DNA from: Endomychus coccineus
Taxonomy: Eukaryota > Arthropoda > Insecta > Coleoptera > Endomychidae
Reading direction: 5' to 3'
NCBI GenBank assembly: GCA_958510875.1
Contig: OY294068.1
Coordinates: 76,920,633-76,984,632, forward strand
DNA length: 64,000 nucleotides
This document shows positions 27,544-36,168 of this stretch, piece by piece. Each line of letters begins with the position of its first letter. Position 1 is the first letter of the stretch. A program made the position numbers and the translations under genes. The notes under the pieces are model-generated. The model searched no databases. It was not told the origin of the DNA and saw only the letters and a list, made by a program, of their open reading frames with translations.

Positions 27544-29535
27544 TATAGCTTTGATTTTACCATTATTATCTGCCTCGAATTTGTCATATCTAATTTTATA
27601 TTGTACTAGTTCTACGTGTCGCAATAAAAACAATAATTCTTCGATATCTTCTTCTTCTTCTTCTTCTTCTCCTTTTCCTTTTACGTTACTCGAAACGACG
27701 ACGGGAGCAGTCGTGGTGGTACTATCGATAGCGGTACGATTGGTGGTAGTGGTAGTGTACTTCGGGTTGTCGGATACGTGCTGTTTTTTTCGTATGACGA
27801 ATTCGATCAGGACGATGTTGGAGTCCATGCCGGTCGAATACCATCGCAGTTTATTAGCATCGAAATCGCGTATCGTTAGATCGCGGGCGAGGAAATCAAA
27901 GTTCTTTTCGTAGCTGGTTAACGTCGATTTGCACAAGTCGTAAATCAATTCGATCGTTTGATACAATTTCAATTTTACGTATAAACTTTTCGTTCCGTCG
28001 CCGAATATAACTATCGCCAATTTACCGTCCGTCCGTTCCGACGAACGAGCAATTTGTTCGTCGTGTCGCGTTGCGTTCCGTTTCGAATAGAAAAAATAAT
28101 CGTCGAACAAGTGTAGCGGATAATCGTAATGATAATAGGTGAAATGCTTATCGTCGTGCTTGTGAAATTTCGAGATCAATTCTAGCGAATATATCGGATC
28201 GATTTCGTGAAAAGTTCGTGCGATTCTCGTGATGGTGTCCGTTTCGGCGCACGGCTGACTCTTCGTGTTGGGATCGCTCGAATCGAACGCGAATCCGTGT
28301 AATTGATTTTTACCGTATAAAGATACGCCGTATATTTCCGTCACTACGATATGATCTTGGCTGATGTCGTTCATACCGCTCGTCGTGGCATCGTCGTCGT
28401 CGTCGTCGGCGTCGTTCGAAAACATCTCCACTTGCACTATCAATCGTTGTAAGCAGTACGACGGCAAATCGAATTCTCGCAACGCCTTCACGGTACGCAC
28501 GACGATTTTGTCATTTTCCCATACGCCGGTGCCACGTATACCGTTCCATTTGGGAGCTACGAAAACGTTGGTCATGTTCGAGCGTGCGTCGAATCGTACT
28601 TTCGACATGAACTTGCCGTATTCGTGGGTGAAATTTCGCGCGTAATCTTGCATCAGTTCACCGATACGCTTTTCATCGCCGATACAAATACGCTTGGCAC
28701 CCACCACGATTTCACGTAGCAACGGTACGGGTATCAGAGCGAGTACGTCGTCGACGAACGCTCTTATCGTTGCGGACGACATCGACTTATCGTGACATAG
28801 CTTACTGTCGAATTCTTTCTCGAATTCCAAATAGTAAAACTCGTCCATGGGTCTTCGTCCTTGCTGCGTTCCACCGAAACTGTAACCTTTACCGATCGAA
28901 AAACGTACCCTTTTATCGGGGAAATTTCTCAGACATATTCGTGACTGACCGAAAATCGGTATGAACGAACCGTCGGTATCGTTCGAATTATCCAGCACGG
29001 TCCGTTTGAACTCTTCGTAAGTGAGACTTTCTTCGTAGCTACGTTTCCACGTACATTCCACCAATATCTCCGTTCGTTCGTCTAACGTGAACGGCACTAT
29101 CGTCGACGATCTGGACATCGTTCGTTTCCTTTGGAACGAGAATTTATCGTTAAATGTTGCGGACGACGACGACGACGATACTAATCGTTTGATGTTCGCA
29201 TCGTTGAGCATATCGTCGTGTAACGGATCGATTAATTTCTCTATATCTGCGTAGGGTATAGGTTGAACATCTTTAACGATGACACGATACATCCCTTGAA
29301 ATCGATCGTAATCGTCGTCGCGATCCGTACGAATGCCATAATCGCTTTCTTCGACATATCTTTTGATCTCGTCCAATCGCGTCGTCGCCTTTCCGCTATA
29401 TCTGATGTTGGTTTCGTAACACCACGTTTTGTCGTCGCCGTATTTATCCAGTACGAATTGACCGGTATCGTAGAAACTTTTAACGTCCATCAGTAACGTG
29501 ACCGTAAGTTCTTTCTCTTCTTCGAGTTGCTGCAT
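27523..29535 (-). CDS. lef-4: LEF-4-like RNA polymerase subunit / mRNA capping enzyme
   Basis: The 670-residue protein carries a nucleotidyltransferase motif I of the form KWNG (K329-G332) in the block APKWNGIRGTGVW, followed by a QVEMF motif (residues 368-372) and EIYGVSLYGK, the order found in LEF-4 guanylyltransferases. The N-terminal half has a LEFEKEF acidic motif (about residues 236-242) like the metal-binding glutamates of the RNA triphosphatase part. LEF-4 is a subunit of the virus-encoded RNA polymerase that reads TAAG late promoters and caps the transcripts, so it fits the TAAG motifs across this segment. An Asp tract and a Ser tract come from trinucleotide repeats. It is convergent with, and overlaps, the 123-aa gene. 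Confidence 0.8.
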   Translation of the reverse strand: MQQLEEEKELTVTLLMDVKSFYDTGQFVLDKYGDDKTWCYETNIRYSGKATTRLDEIKRYVEESDYGIRTDRDDDYDRFQGMYRVIVKDVQPIPYADIEKLIDPLHDDMLNDANIKRLVSSSSSSATFNDKFSFQRKRTMSRSSTIVPFTLDERTEILVECTWKRSYEESLTYEEFKRTVLDNSNDTDGSFIPIFGQSRICLRNFPDKRVRFSIGKGYSFGGTQQGRRPMDEFYYLEFEKEFDSKLCHDKSMSSATIRAFVDDVLALIPVPLLREIVVGAKRICIGDEKRIGELMQDYARNFTHEYGKFMSKVRFDARSNMTNVFVAPKWNGIRGTGVWENDKIVVRTVKALREFDLPSYCLQRLIVQVEMFSNDADDDDDDATTSGMNDISQDHIVVTEIYGVSLYGKNQLHGFAFDSSDPNTKSQPCAETDTITRIARTFHEIDPIYSLELISKFHKHDDKHFTYYHYDYPLHLFDDYFFYSKRNATRHDEQIARSSERTDGKLAIVIFGDGTKSLYVKLKLYQTIELIYDLCKSTLTSYEKNFDFLARDLTIRDFDANKLRWYSTGMDSNIVLIEFVIRKKQHVSDNPKYTTTTTNRTAIDSTTTTAPVVVSSNVKGKGEEEEEEEDIEELLFLLRHVELVQYKIRYDKFEADNNGKIKAILRNHIL

Positions 29536-29673
29536 GTAGCCACTTTCTTCCCTCTCCGGTCCACGTCGAAATAATCGCTAACGGAACTACCGTGATAACG
29601 GTATGGTGGTGGTGGTGGTGGTTGTTGTCCCGTTGGCGGTGACGGTGTTGTATGAACGTAGGTTAGAGGGAGA

Positions 29674-30669
29674 CTATACGGAAAACGGATAAGACGGTTC
29701 TTTGCGCCTTCTACGTTTGATATCGTTATTATCGTCGTTTTCGTTCGGCTTATCCGAACCGCTTCTTCGTCGTTTAGAACGTGAAGTTTCTTCGTCCATA
29801 GGTATTTGTGTATCGTTCGTTATTCTATCGACACAAATAAATTGATAAAATAATATAGGTCGTTTTTTTTCTACGAATATAACCGTACAGCCGGGGAGAT
29901 GATGACGACGATAATCGGCGTGACATCTAACGTTGGCCGTCAATATATTAGAAATCGAATTTTCGAATAACGCAAAAATAACTTCCAACTGGTGAAAATT
30001 TATCAACAATCTGGTACCGAATTTGTACGGATGGCTATTATCGACGACGGCGTTTTCGGAGTTGAAACAACGCAATAAGCCGTACGATAACAATCGAATA
30101 CTTCGCTCGCTGTTGACGTACGAAGGTTCCGGAAAACCTTCGACGACGACATCGATATAGTGTACGGGTCTGACGTTATTATGGAAATTACTCGTCGTAT
30201 CGTAGAATAACTGTTCGTTAGTCAGGATGATGGAAGGCGGTGGTGTCGATGGAGAGCGACGACGTTCATTTCTCGACCCCAAAACGACCAGCGTGAAATG
30301 TGGTAGGTGACGGGTATGGTCATCGGCAAGGAGGTTACGTTGTTGTTGTTGTTGTTGTTGATCGACACCGTCCAGTTCGATTCTGTTCAATCGTATCGAC
30401 GTATAATTCGATCCGTTCGTATCGACATCGTCCGTCGAAGGATGATCAGAAGAGGAAGAAGAAGAAGAAGAAGAAGAAACGGTATTATCGTAATACCACG
30501 TTTCGTACGCGTACCACTGTCGATCTATTAAAAAAATTATCTGATCGGTAACGATAAGTATCGTCGTCCAATCGATATTTTTGAACGTATCGTGGAATAT
30601 TCGAGCCTTGATCACCACGTTCGATTTTTCCGTATACAGCGTAACGTGTTTTTCCAACGTGGATTCCAT
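29674..30669 (-). CDS. hypothetical viral protein with basic C-terminus, 331 aa
   Basis: Not recognised. The N-terminal 60 residues look folded (KARIFHDTFKNIDWTTILI), then come a Ser tract and a Gln tract, a second folded part, and a C-terminal region with SKRRRSG and KRRRRKEP, likely nuclear localisation signals. The ATG is three bases downstream of the shared palindromic TAAG promoter with vp91, so both are probably late. It lies between lef-4 and vp91, genes that belong to one conserved block in baculoviruses, but I cannot match it to any gene of that block. Confidence 0.7.
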   Translation of the reverse strand: MESTLEKHVTLYTEKSNVVIKARIFHDTFKNIDWTTILIVTDQIIFLIDRQWYAYETWYYDNTVSSSSSSSSSSDHPSTDDVDTNGSNYTSIRLNRIELDGVDQQQQQQQRNLLADDHTRHLPHFTLVVLGSRNERRRSPSTPPPSIILTNEQLFYDTTSNFHNNVRPVHYIDVVVEGFPEPSYVNSERSIRLLSYGLLRCFNSENAVVDNSHPYKFGTRLLINFHQLEVIFALFENSISNILTANVRCHADYRRHHLPGCTVIFVEKKRPILFYQFICVDRITNDTQIPMDEETSRSKRRRSGSDKPNENDDNNDIKRRRRKEPSYPFSV

Positions 30670-30680
30670 CTTACTGTAAG
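30670..30680. promoter_or_regulatory. 11-bp palindromic bidirectional TAAG promoter
   Basis: The whole intergenic space between two divergent ATGs is CTTACTGTAAG. It is a palindrome with five-base arms around one T, giving TAAG on both strands, each directly abutting an ATG (TAAGATG on both sides). Late transcription from either strand would start at or within a few bases of the start codon. Confidence 0.75.
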
Positions 30681-32885
30681 ATGCTCCTATTAATCGTGAT
30701 ACTATGTTCTTTGTTGTTTTTAATCTTGTCGATCGTTACAAATAAATCTACGTTAGACGAGCGGCCTCCAGATTTTGACGTGATCGTCGCAGACCGGCAA
30801 ACGAAATTAGCGATCATCAATTATTGTCACTATCTACGACGACGACGACCGTCTTTAAAAGGCTCGTCAAAACTTTATTTCCCGTACATTCCAGTCGTTC
30901 TTCCCGATCACTCAGACCCTGTTTCTCGTTCTTCTCCTTCGTCTTCACCACCATTGAGAATACCTGTATATGAATTGAATTTTCTCGATAACGATAGTAC
31001 CGTTCAAATCAGACCGTACAAATACGTTGACTTACCGTTGACGCGATCGCGTTCGTCGTTGTCTAGGTCGCTACGGGAAAAATTCAACGTAAAATATATG
31101 TTTCGATTCGATCGAGGTACGTTCGACGTCGTTAGATCGATCGGACAGGAGGAAAATTTCAAAGTATCGGCCACGCTCGAAAATATCCACGTAGAATGGC
31201 TAGATAAATCGATAACGATAAAATTGCCGCACCGATTCGACCCCACAGACAACGAACAATTATTCCCCGTGAACATATGCGAAGCGGGTGATGATATTCG
31301 CCGCACGCCCGCGTTTCCGATTCCTATCACCGGTTCGTTTTCCAACAACACGATATTGCAAGTATTCTCGGACGACAGGGCGTTATCCGAGTCTCGTTCT
31401 TTGGCGGGGTTCGGTCTGATCGGGTGGAAATATAGATCGAATCAATACGGTCGTTGCGACGGCGACGACAACGCCGTGTTCACTTTACACGACTGCCCGG
31501 AGCGCACGATATACGGAGGTGCGGGTAGATGCTTATCGGTCGACGAGACCACTCAAACGTGCTTGCGTCATCCCGCGTTCACGATCGAACATCCGATCGA
31601 TCGAGCGAAATATTTTCAGTGTACGAACGAGTTTCCATTTTACGAGGAGAAATCTTGCGGATCAGACGAAACATTTTCGGTCGAAAGTTTGAAATGCGAA
31701 TCGAAAAACGTATGTCGCGACAGGTCCAACGGTAAACTCGCCATGCCTCGGTCGTTGCGAACGATCTATTCGGGCGAAACGTACGTCGAATGTATCGGCG
31801 GTCGGAGTTACGTGAGAGATTGCGCCGTTAAATACGTGAACGCTAAATTGACAGAACTCGGAGACGGATGTTGCGACCCCGAGTGTAACGGCAAAGCCTT
31901 CGGCGAGGGAGACACGGTCGTCGTGATCACCGTCCAAAACGTACGAGATCGCATAAATCTAGTAGAATACCCGGGCGATGTGATCGTTTGCAACGGAGGT
32001 TTGAGAACTCCGTTCGACCGACAAGGTCTGGTAGATCAACGACCCACGCTTGTGACGAGACGAGAGGTCGTGAATAAATCGCACATGGCCAAAATCTACG
32101 CTTCCGCTAGCACGAACATGGACGTTGTACGGCTCAAACGCTACGAACTGATCGCCGAGTACGAATTACCTTCTTTTATTTTCGCACGAGACGACGGTGG
32201 GAAGGTGTCGAAGAAAACGTTGCATACGTTTCGTGACGCGCCGGAATTATTCAAAACGGGTAAAATACGTGTAATATCGTCTTTCACCGCAGACAAATCC
32301 ATGTACGCGTTCCTTCGCTTCTCTCTGTACCTGAACATCGAAGAGAACATCGCAACGTCCCTCACCGACGATCTGATATTGGAATCGCGCGGAACGGTAC
32401 CACCGCGCGTTTTATCTTCGACGGAAGCGGATTATTTCCGATTCGACAGATCGAAAGTATTCGGTCTGACGAATATCCAAGCTTGCTCGTGGAAAAGCAA
32501 GGATAAAGTTTTCGTATTCGACGAGGCGTACGATGACTTTCTAGAAAACGTCGTTTCTCCTACGACGACCGCAACGAACGTAAGTAACGACGCGTTCCTA
32601 ACCAACCATTTGTATCATACCGACCTGTTAACTTTACCGATCGTATCGCAACATCGTTCGATACCGTTCGTCGAAATGAACGAAGACGAATGTTTACGGA
32701 CGTTTTACGAAAGTGACGATCATCCAAGTCGAATCGGAGGGTACGAATTGAAAAATGAACATCTAAACGATATCGGAGTAAAGACCGATACGTTCGTGGA
32801 ATTCGCTTGTTCGTTGGTGGGATTTCGAACTGACGCCGGAAAAATGTGCGCGATAATGAAAGATGCGATATTCGCACCACAATAA
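30681..32885 (+). CDS. vp91: VP91/PIF-8-like virion envelope protein with peritrophin domain
   Basis: The 734-residue protein has an N-terminal membrane anchor (LLLIVILCSLLFLILSIVT), a long folded ectodomain, a cysteine-rich chitin-binding type 2 (peritrophin-A-like) region at about residues 283-350 with the spacing C-x(9)-C and a FQCTNEFPF core, and a second cysteine group near residues 375-405. A membrane-anchored protein of this length with one such domain is the signature of VP91/PIF-8, a conserved part of the oral-infection entry complex and of capsid assembly in naldaviruses. It is fired from the palindromic TAAG promoter. The frame is intact. Confidence 0.75.
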   Translation: MLLLIVILCSLLFLILSIVTNKSTLDERPPDFDVIVADRQTKLAIINYCHYLRRRRPSLKGSSKLYFPYIPVVLPDHSDPVSRSSPSSSPPLRIPVYELNFLDNDSTVQIRPYKYVDLPLTRSRSSLSRSLREKFNVKYMFRFDRGTFDVVRSIGQEENFKVSATLENIHVEWLDKSITIKLPHRFDPTDNEQLFPVNICEAGDDIRRTPAFPIPITGSFSNNTILQVFSDDRALSESRSLAGFGLIGWKYRSNQYGRCDGDDNAVFTLHDCPERTIYGGAGRCLSVDETTQTCLRHPAFTIEHPIDRAKYFQCTNEFPFYEEKSCGSDETFSVESLKCESKNVCRDRSNGKLAMPRSLRTIYSGETYVECIGGRSYVRDCAVKYVNAKLTELGDGCCDPECNGKAFGEGDTVVVITVQNVRDRINLVEYPGDVIVCNGGLRTPFDRQGLVDQRPTLVTRREVVNKSHMAKIYASASTNMDVVRLKRYELIAEYELPSFIFARDDGGKVSKKTLHTFRDAPELFKTGKIRVISSFTADKSMYAFLRFSLYLNIEENIATSLTDDLILESRGTVPPRVLSSTEADYFRFDRSKVFGLTNIQACSWKSKDKVFVFDEAYDDFLENVVSPTTTATNVSNDAFLTNHLYHTDLLTLPIVSQHRSIPFVEMNEDECLRTFYESDDHPSRIGGYELKNEHLNDIGVKTDTFVEFACSLVGFRTDAGKMCAIMKDAIFAPQ

Positions 32886-32922
32886 AAAGACACGAGCGAG
32901 GAACCGCCGTCTCATAACGACG

Positions 32923-33114
32923 ATGACTACCACGTACACGGGAGCTATAATACATATTTTCATTTCGCTATTCTTCTTTTTTTACAACATACCGTCGTTC
33001 GTCGATAACGTTTCGATTCTGTACGCATGGTATAGCAATACAGATGGCAGTGTAGAATTAAACGAGGAACGGGAGTGCGAAAAAAAATCGACGAGCGGTG
33101 TGCGAAAACTGTAG
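32923..33114 (+). CDS. small single-span membrane protein, 63 aa
   Basis: Starting at ATG 32923 the product has an N-terminal hydrophobic segment (about residues 8-24, AIIHIFISLFFFFYNI) and a short polar tail rich in Glu and Lys. It fits exactly between vp91 and the next gene (gaps of 37 and 4 bp). Small anchored proteins of similar length occur among PIF components, but there is too little sequence to name it. The longer upstream frame lies inside the vp91 3' end and was not used. Confidence 0.5.
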   Translation: MTTTYTGAIIHIFISLFFFFYNIPSFVDNVSILYAWYSNTDGSVELNEERECEKKSTSGVRKL

Positions 33115-33118
33115 AGCG

Positions 33119-34390
33119 ATGGCCAAATCCGACGGTCATTACGCGATCCCGAAAGTGCCGGCGGTGCCGGTCGAATGTGCGAGTCCAGCTTGCTCGATAG
33201 AAATCGATACGTCGAATCGAGATGACATTCGGTGTTCTGCAAACAGCGATATCACTCTTGCCGGTTATATTCCTATGACGAGCATAACGCGTTTGAAGAA
33301 ATTTTCCGTCGACGTTGATCACATATACGAACCTATGGACAATGTACTGTCAACGTCGGAAGGAACATCACATGGTGCTGTACAGTCTTCGTCGTCGTCG
33401 TCGTCCTATACGGCTTGCGATGCCGGACAATGTTCGACAATAATCGAAACCGACGGTGAGAATATTACAAAACCGACACGATCCCAGTATTATCGTCATC
33501 AGAGCGATGATGGTGCGTCTTCGTCTACGTCGCCGCAAAATTATTACCTAAGAACGGAATATTCGCCCGACGCGATCGATTTGACATCCGAAACAGATGC
33601 GTTTATCATCGATGGACCTACAGCGACAGCAGCAGCAGCAACAACAGTAACAACAGCAGCAGCAGCAGCAGTAGCAGCACCTTCTTCGTATCAATCCGAC
33701 AATTATTATAAAATTTTATTATGGATCACGATGACGATCGGAATAGCTTCGCTGTTTTGTTCGTGGACTTCGGTATATTTTATGATGAATCCCTCGTCCC
33801 CGCCTTCCGAATTGTGCGTGAATTTTTCGTATCCGCTCGACTACAGATGGTCGTACATGAAATTGCTCGTATCGTCGGAATTTTTGGTAAATCTAACAGA
33901 AAAAATTGATCATATGAAGATTCTATCGGACAATCGCATAACGTTGAACGAAACGCGATTTCTGTTCTACTATACCATAATGACAAATGCGAATTATTAT
34001 AATCGGGTCCCCTCCGTGTGTCTCGAGCGGTACATCGTATCTGGATTCGACGAACGATACGTTAGAATAACATCGCACGATAATTTAGGACGTTTCACGC
34101 GACTGTGTCGATTTGTTGATGTTTTGGGTAAAATTTTAGCGATACATCACGACAACCAATCGCTGTATTATTTTTTAGATCAGAACGTCGAATTTTCCGA
34201 ACTTGTCGATATAATTCAGTGTTACGTTAGAGCCTTGGAAAATTTGATACATCGAAAGGAGAATCGTCGTTGCTACTCTCAAGAAAGATCGGATTTCGAA
34301 AAAATTGCGTTTTACAACGTGATAATAATTACTATGGAATTTTATCGTGAAATATGTACCCGCCATGAGATGCGGATTTTACCATTATAA
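33119..34390 (+). CDS. single-span membrane protein, copy 1 of a paralogous pair, 423 aa
   Basis: The N-terminal 190 residues are polar with Ser and Ala/Thr tracts; one membrane span follows (about residues 204-224, ILLWITMTIGIASLFCSWTSV), then a 200-residue helical ectodomain with cysteines. The C-terminal domain matches the gene at 41512-42855 throughout: shared blocks include LVNLTEKI, LNETRFLFYYT, SELVDI-QCYVRA-ENL-HRK and FEKIA-YNVII. ATG 33119 is chosen; a GTG frame start is ignored. The last eight residues are coded by a Fanzor-remnant sequence (34361-34404), so the natural end may have been replaced. Function unknown; possibly an envelope or host-membrane protein. Confidence 0.75.
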   Translation: MAKSDGHYAIPKVPAVPVECASPACSIEIDTSNRDDIRCSANSDITLAGYIPMTSITRLKKFSVDVDHIYEPMDNVLSTSEGTSHGAVQSSSSSSSYTACDAGQCSTIIETDGENITKPTRSQYYRHQSDDGASSSTSPQNYYLRTEYSPDAIDLTSETDAFIIDGPTATAAAATTVTTAAAAAVAAPSSYQSDNYYKILLWITMTIGIASLFCSWTSVYFMMNPSSPPSELCVNFSYPLDYRWSYMKLLVSSEFLVNLTEKIDHMKILSDNRITLNETRFLFYYTIMTNANYYNRVPSVCLERYIVSGFDERYVRITSHDNLGRFTRLCRFVDVLGKILAIHHDNQSLYYFLDQNVEFSELVDIIQCYVRALENLIHRKENRRCYSQERSDFEKIAFYNVIIITMEFYREICTRHEMRILPL

Positions 34391-34404
34391 ACATTTCGAG
34401 CAAC
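34361..34404 (-). mobile_element. short Fanzor-element remnant at the end of a gene
   Basis: This 44-bp stretch matches the remnant at 12793-12836 in 37 of 44 bases, including the junction between the Fanzor 3' end and AACATTTCGAG. The same junction in both copies suggests a shared internally deleted parent. It supplies the final codons and stop of the membrane protein gene. Confidence 0.5.
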
Positions 34405-34451
34405 TACGTTCGGTAGCGAATATTTTACAGTTTCAATTTCCGAATTACCGA

Positions 34452-34514
34452 ATCTGTGGATGAGATAGATTTAATATTGTACGATCTAACCTCAATCGAC
34501 TCGGCTATTGGAAC
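34452..34514. repeat. 63-bp sequence repeated at 38419-38481
   Basis: The two copies, starting ATCTGTGGATG and containing TTTAATATTGTAC, differ at 8 of 63 positions, all transitions. One lies between two convergent genes, the other upstream of the Fanzor gene, 3.97 kb away in the same orientation. Confidence 0.75.
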
Positions 34515-34593
34515 TGAGTACTGCGTTCATTTGTTTGTGACGAATAAAAAATATGTTCTTAAATGTTTTTGTTTTATTGTCCTATTCAGAAAT

Positions 34594-35826
34594 CTACATA
34601 GTCATTAAAATGTTGACCATACACTGTAATTTCACGATTCTATCTGCACACGGTTCGTCTCGCGCATGTGTGTCCGTACAACCTAACACGTCATGGAAAT
34701 CGTCCAAAGTAAAGTCACGATGATTGACATCGTTCGTAACGATCGTGCGACTCCATACCATTGTACGGACAGGAAATTTGAATAAATCGTATCGAATCAA
34801 ATTCTTCAAAGTCGTCCCCTTCAATGAATACCACTCAACCGTCGTTGTTATTCGGTCGTTAGTAATCAGCAATACCAAACCTCTATTGTCATATACGAAT
34901 CGGAAATATCCGTCGAAAAATTCTTCATTTTTATCATCATACCAGCTGACGATAATCGTCGGTGGCTCCGGACAGTGACGACAAATAGTATCAATCACCG
35001 TGATCGGCGAAACATTCTTGCTGGTATCTTCCCATACCCCGGCCAAAACATGCTTTCGAATACGATCAACTTGATCAACCGACATTTCTCGCAAAAATAC
35101 AAAGTCGTTTGTAATTTGAAATTTTCTTTCGGTGTTCCAATTGTGTGGAACGCCGTGCAAAACTGTAGACAGATTTCCTCGCCGAATAGCTGCCGCGATA
35201 TATACAACATTCGAATCGTGCTTCAAACATTCCATACCAATAAAGACAGCGTTTGCGATCAGAGACTTGCAACTTTTCTCGGTCAGAGCCCAACAGCTAT
35301 CCTCGATGACCTTATCGCGGGTGTGTACGATGAAGAAATCACCATATCGAACAGTCATCGACGCATCTCGTGAATCAGAATATGTACTCGACCAATCTTT
35401 CACGTCCGAAACACCCAAAATGTCAATAACGGACGAACTATCCGATGAAGTCACCTCGGCACATTCCTCGTCGTTTTCAGTAATAGCTACCGGAATAACG
35501 GACGAATCATCCTCAATTCGTTCTTCGACAATATATTCCGATGAGATCACCTCGACACCGTCGTCGTCACATATGATAGGTACCGTCAACACTCGTTCAC
35601 TATTTTCGACTTTTCTCTTTTCTGTGATAGCTACCGGAATAACGGACGAATCGTCCTCAATTCGTTCTTCAATAATATATTCCGATGAGATCACCTCGAA
35701 ATTGTCGTCAGGTACCGTCAAAACTCGTTTACTTTTTTTGACTTTTTTTTTTCTGAATATCCGATGTGCACATTTTTTCGAATTAGCACGTACGTGATCC
35801 AAACCGCCACACGTTTTACACGACAT
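34594..35826 (-). CDS. gene A: zinc-knuckle protein sharing its N-terminus with the Fanzor, 410 aa
   Basis: The first 27 residues contain CKTCGGLDHVRANSKKC, a Cys-Cys-His-Cys knuckle followed by a basic patch, nearly the same as the Fanzor N-terminus; DNA around the start codon is also alike. Next is a tandem 48-residue repeat (DNA period 144 bp near 35483 and 35627; core VISSEYI-EERIEDDSSVIP). The C-terminal 220 residues match the gene at 39866-41089, with shared blocks FFDGY, VEWY-LKGT and DDFHDVLGC. Function unknown. Repeated CAGT motifs (35831-35856) and an ATATAC box precede it, an early-type context. The gene looks like a chimera of a Fanzor 5' end and an older viral gene body. Confidence 0.75.
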   Translation of the reverse strand: MSCKTCGGLDHVRANSKKCAHRIFRKKKVKKSKRVLTVPDDNFEVISSEYIIEERIEDDSSVIPVAITEKRKVENSERVLTVPIICDDDGVEVISSEYIVEERIEDDSSVIPVAITENDEECAEVTSSDSSSVIDILGVSDVKDWSSTYSDSRDASMTVRYGDFFIVHTRDKVIEDSCWALTEKSCKSLIANAVFIGMECLKHDSNVVYIAAAIRRGNLSTVLHGVPHNWNTERKFQITNDFVFLREMSVDQVDRIRKHVLAGVWEDTSKNVSPITVIDTICRHCPEPPTIIVSWYDDKNEEFFDGYFRFVYDNRGLVLLITNDRITTTVEWYSLKGTTLKNLIRYDLFKFPVRTMVWSRTIVTNDVNHRDFTLDDFHDVLGCTDTHARDEPCADRIVKLQCMVNILMTM

Positions 35827-35954
35827 CTAGACTGAAAGTGACACTGAATTTAACTGAATGCGGGGTATATCACCATTTTCGTATGGATTTTAGCAGGTCC
35901 CATACCGCCTCACGATTCGTCACCGACAATGCCATCCCACGTTAATCAAACTAC

Positions 35955-36115
35955 AGCTCGAAGAAATCCACCGGTGAGATTTCGTTTCAACAAATTTCAT
36001 TCGAGACAAAACTGTTTCTCGATGGAGCTAGTGCGTATGACGCATGTGAAAGAAAATTTCTCCGCAGATCGAAGAAATCCGCCGTTGGAATTTCGTAACG
36101 AGAATTATGCCGGTT
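35955..36115. repeat. repeat-array sequence abutting the Fanzor 3' end
   Basis: AGCTCGAAGAAATCCACCGG and the following 75 bp match the 206-bp repeat units found at 38.9-39.8 kb, in the same orientation. A second, more diverged start of a unit (GATCGAAGAAATCCGCCG) appears near 36067. The Fanzor gene therefore lies between stretches of the same repeat family. Confidence 0.75.
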
Positions 36116-36120
36116 TGACT

Positions 36121-36168
36121 CGTTTACGGCCAACATGACCGTCAGGAGATACGAATTTCACCCTTATG
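36121..36168 (-). promoter_or_regulatory. conserved 3' end of the Fanzor element (guide-RNA or right-end candidate)
   Basis: This 48-bp segment covers the last codons, the stop and 21 bp downstream of the Fanzor gene and recurs at 12774-12821 (43/48) and in part at 34361. In TnpB and Fanzor systems the guide RNA scaffold and the element's right end lie at or beyond the 3' end of the nuclease gene. Conservation of just this piece in scars is what that would predict; the role is inferred. Confidence 0.5.

Noticed and set aside
29674..30669. Calling the gene between lef-4 and vp91 the major capsid protein VP39
   Set aside because: Position and length are suggestive, but the sequence has Ser and Gln tracts and a basic tail and I see no VP39 feature.
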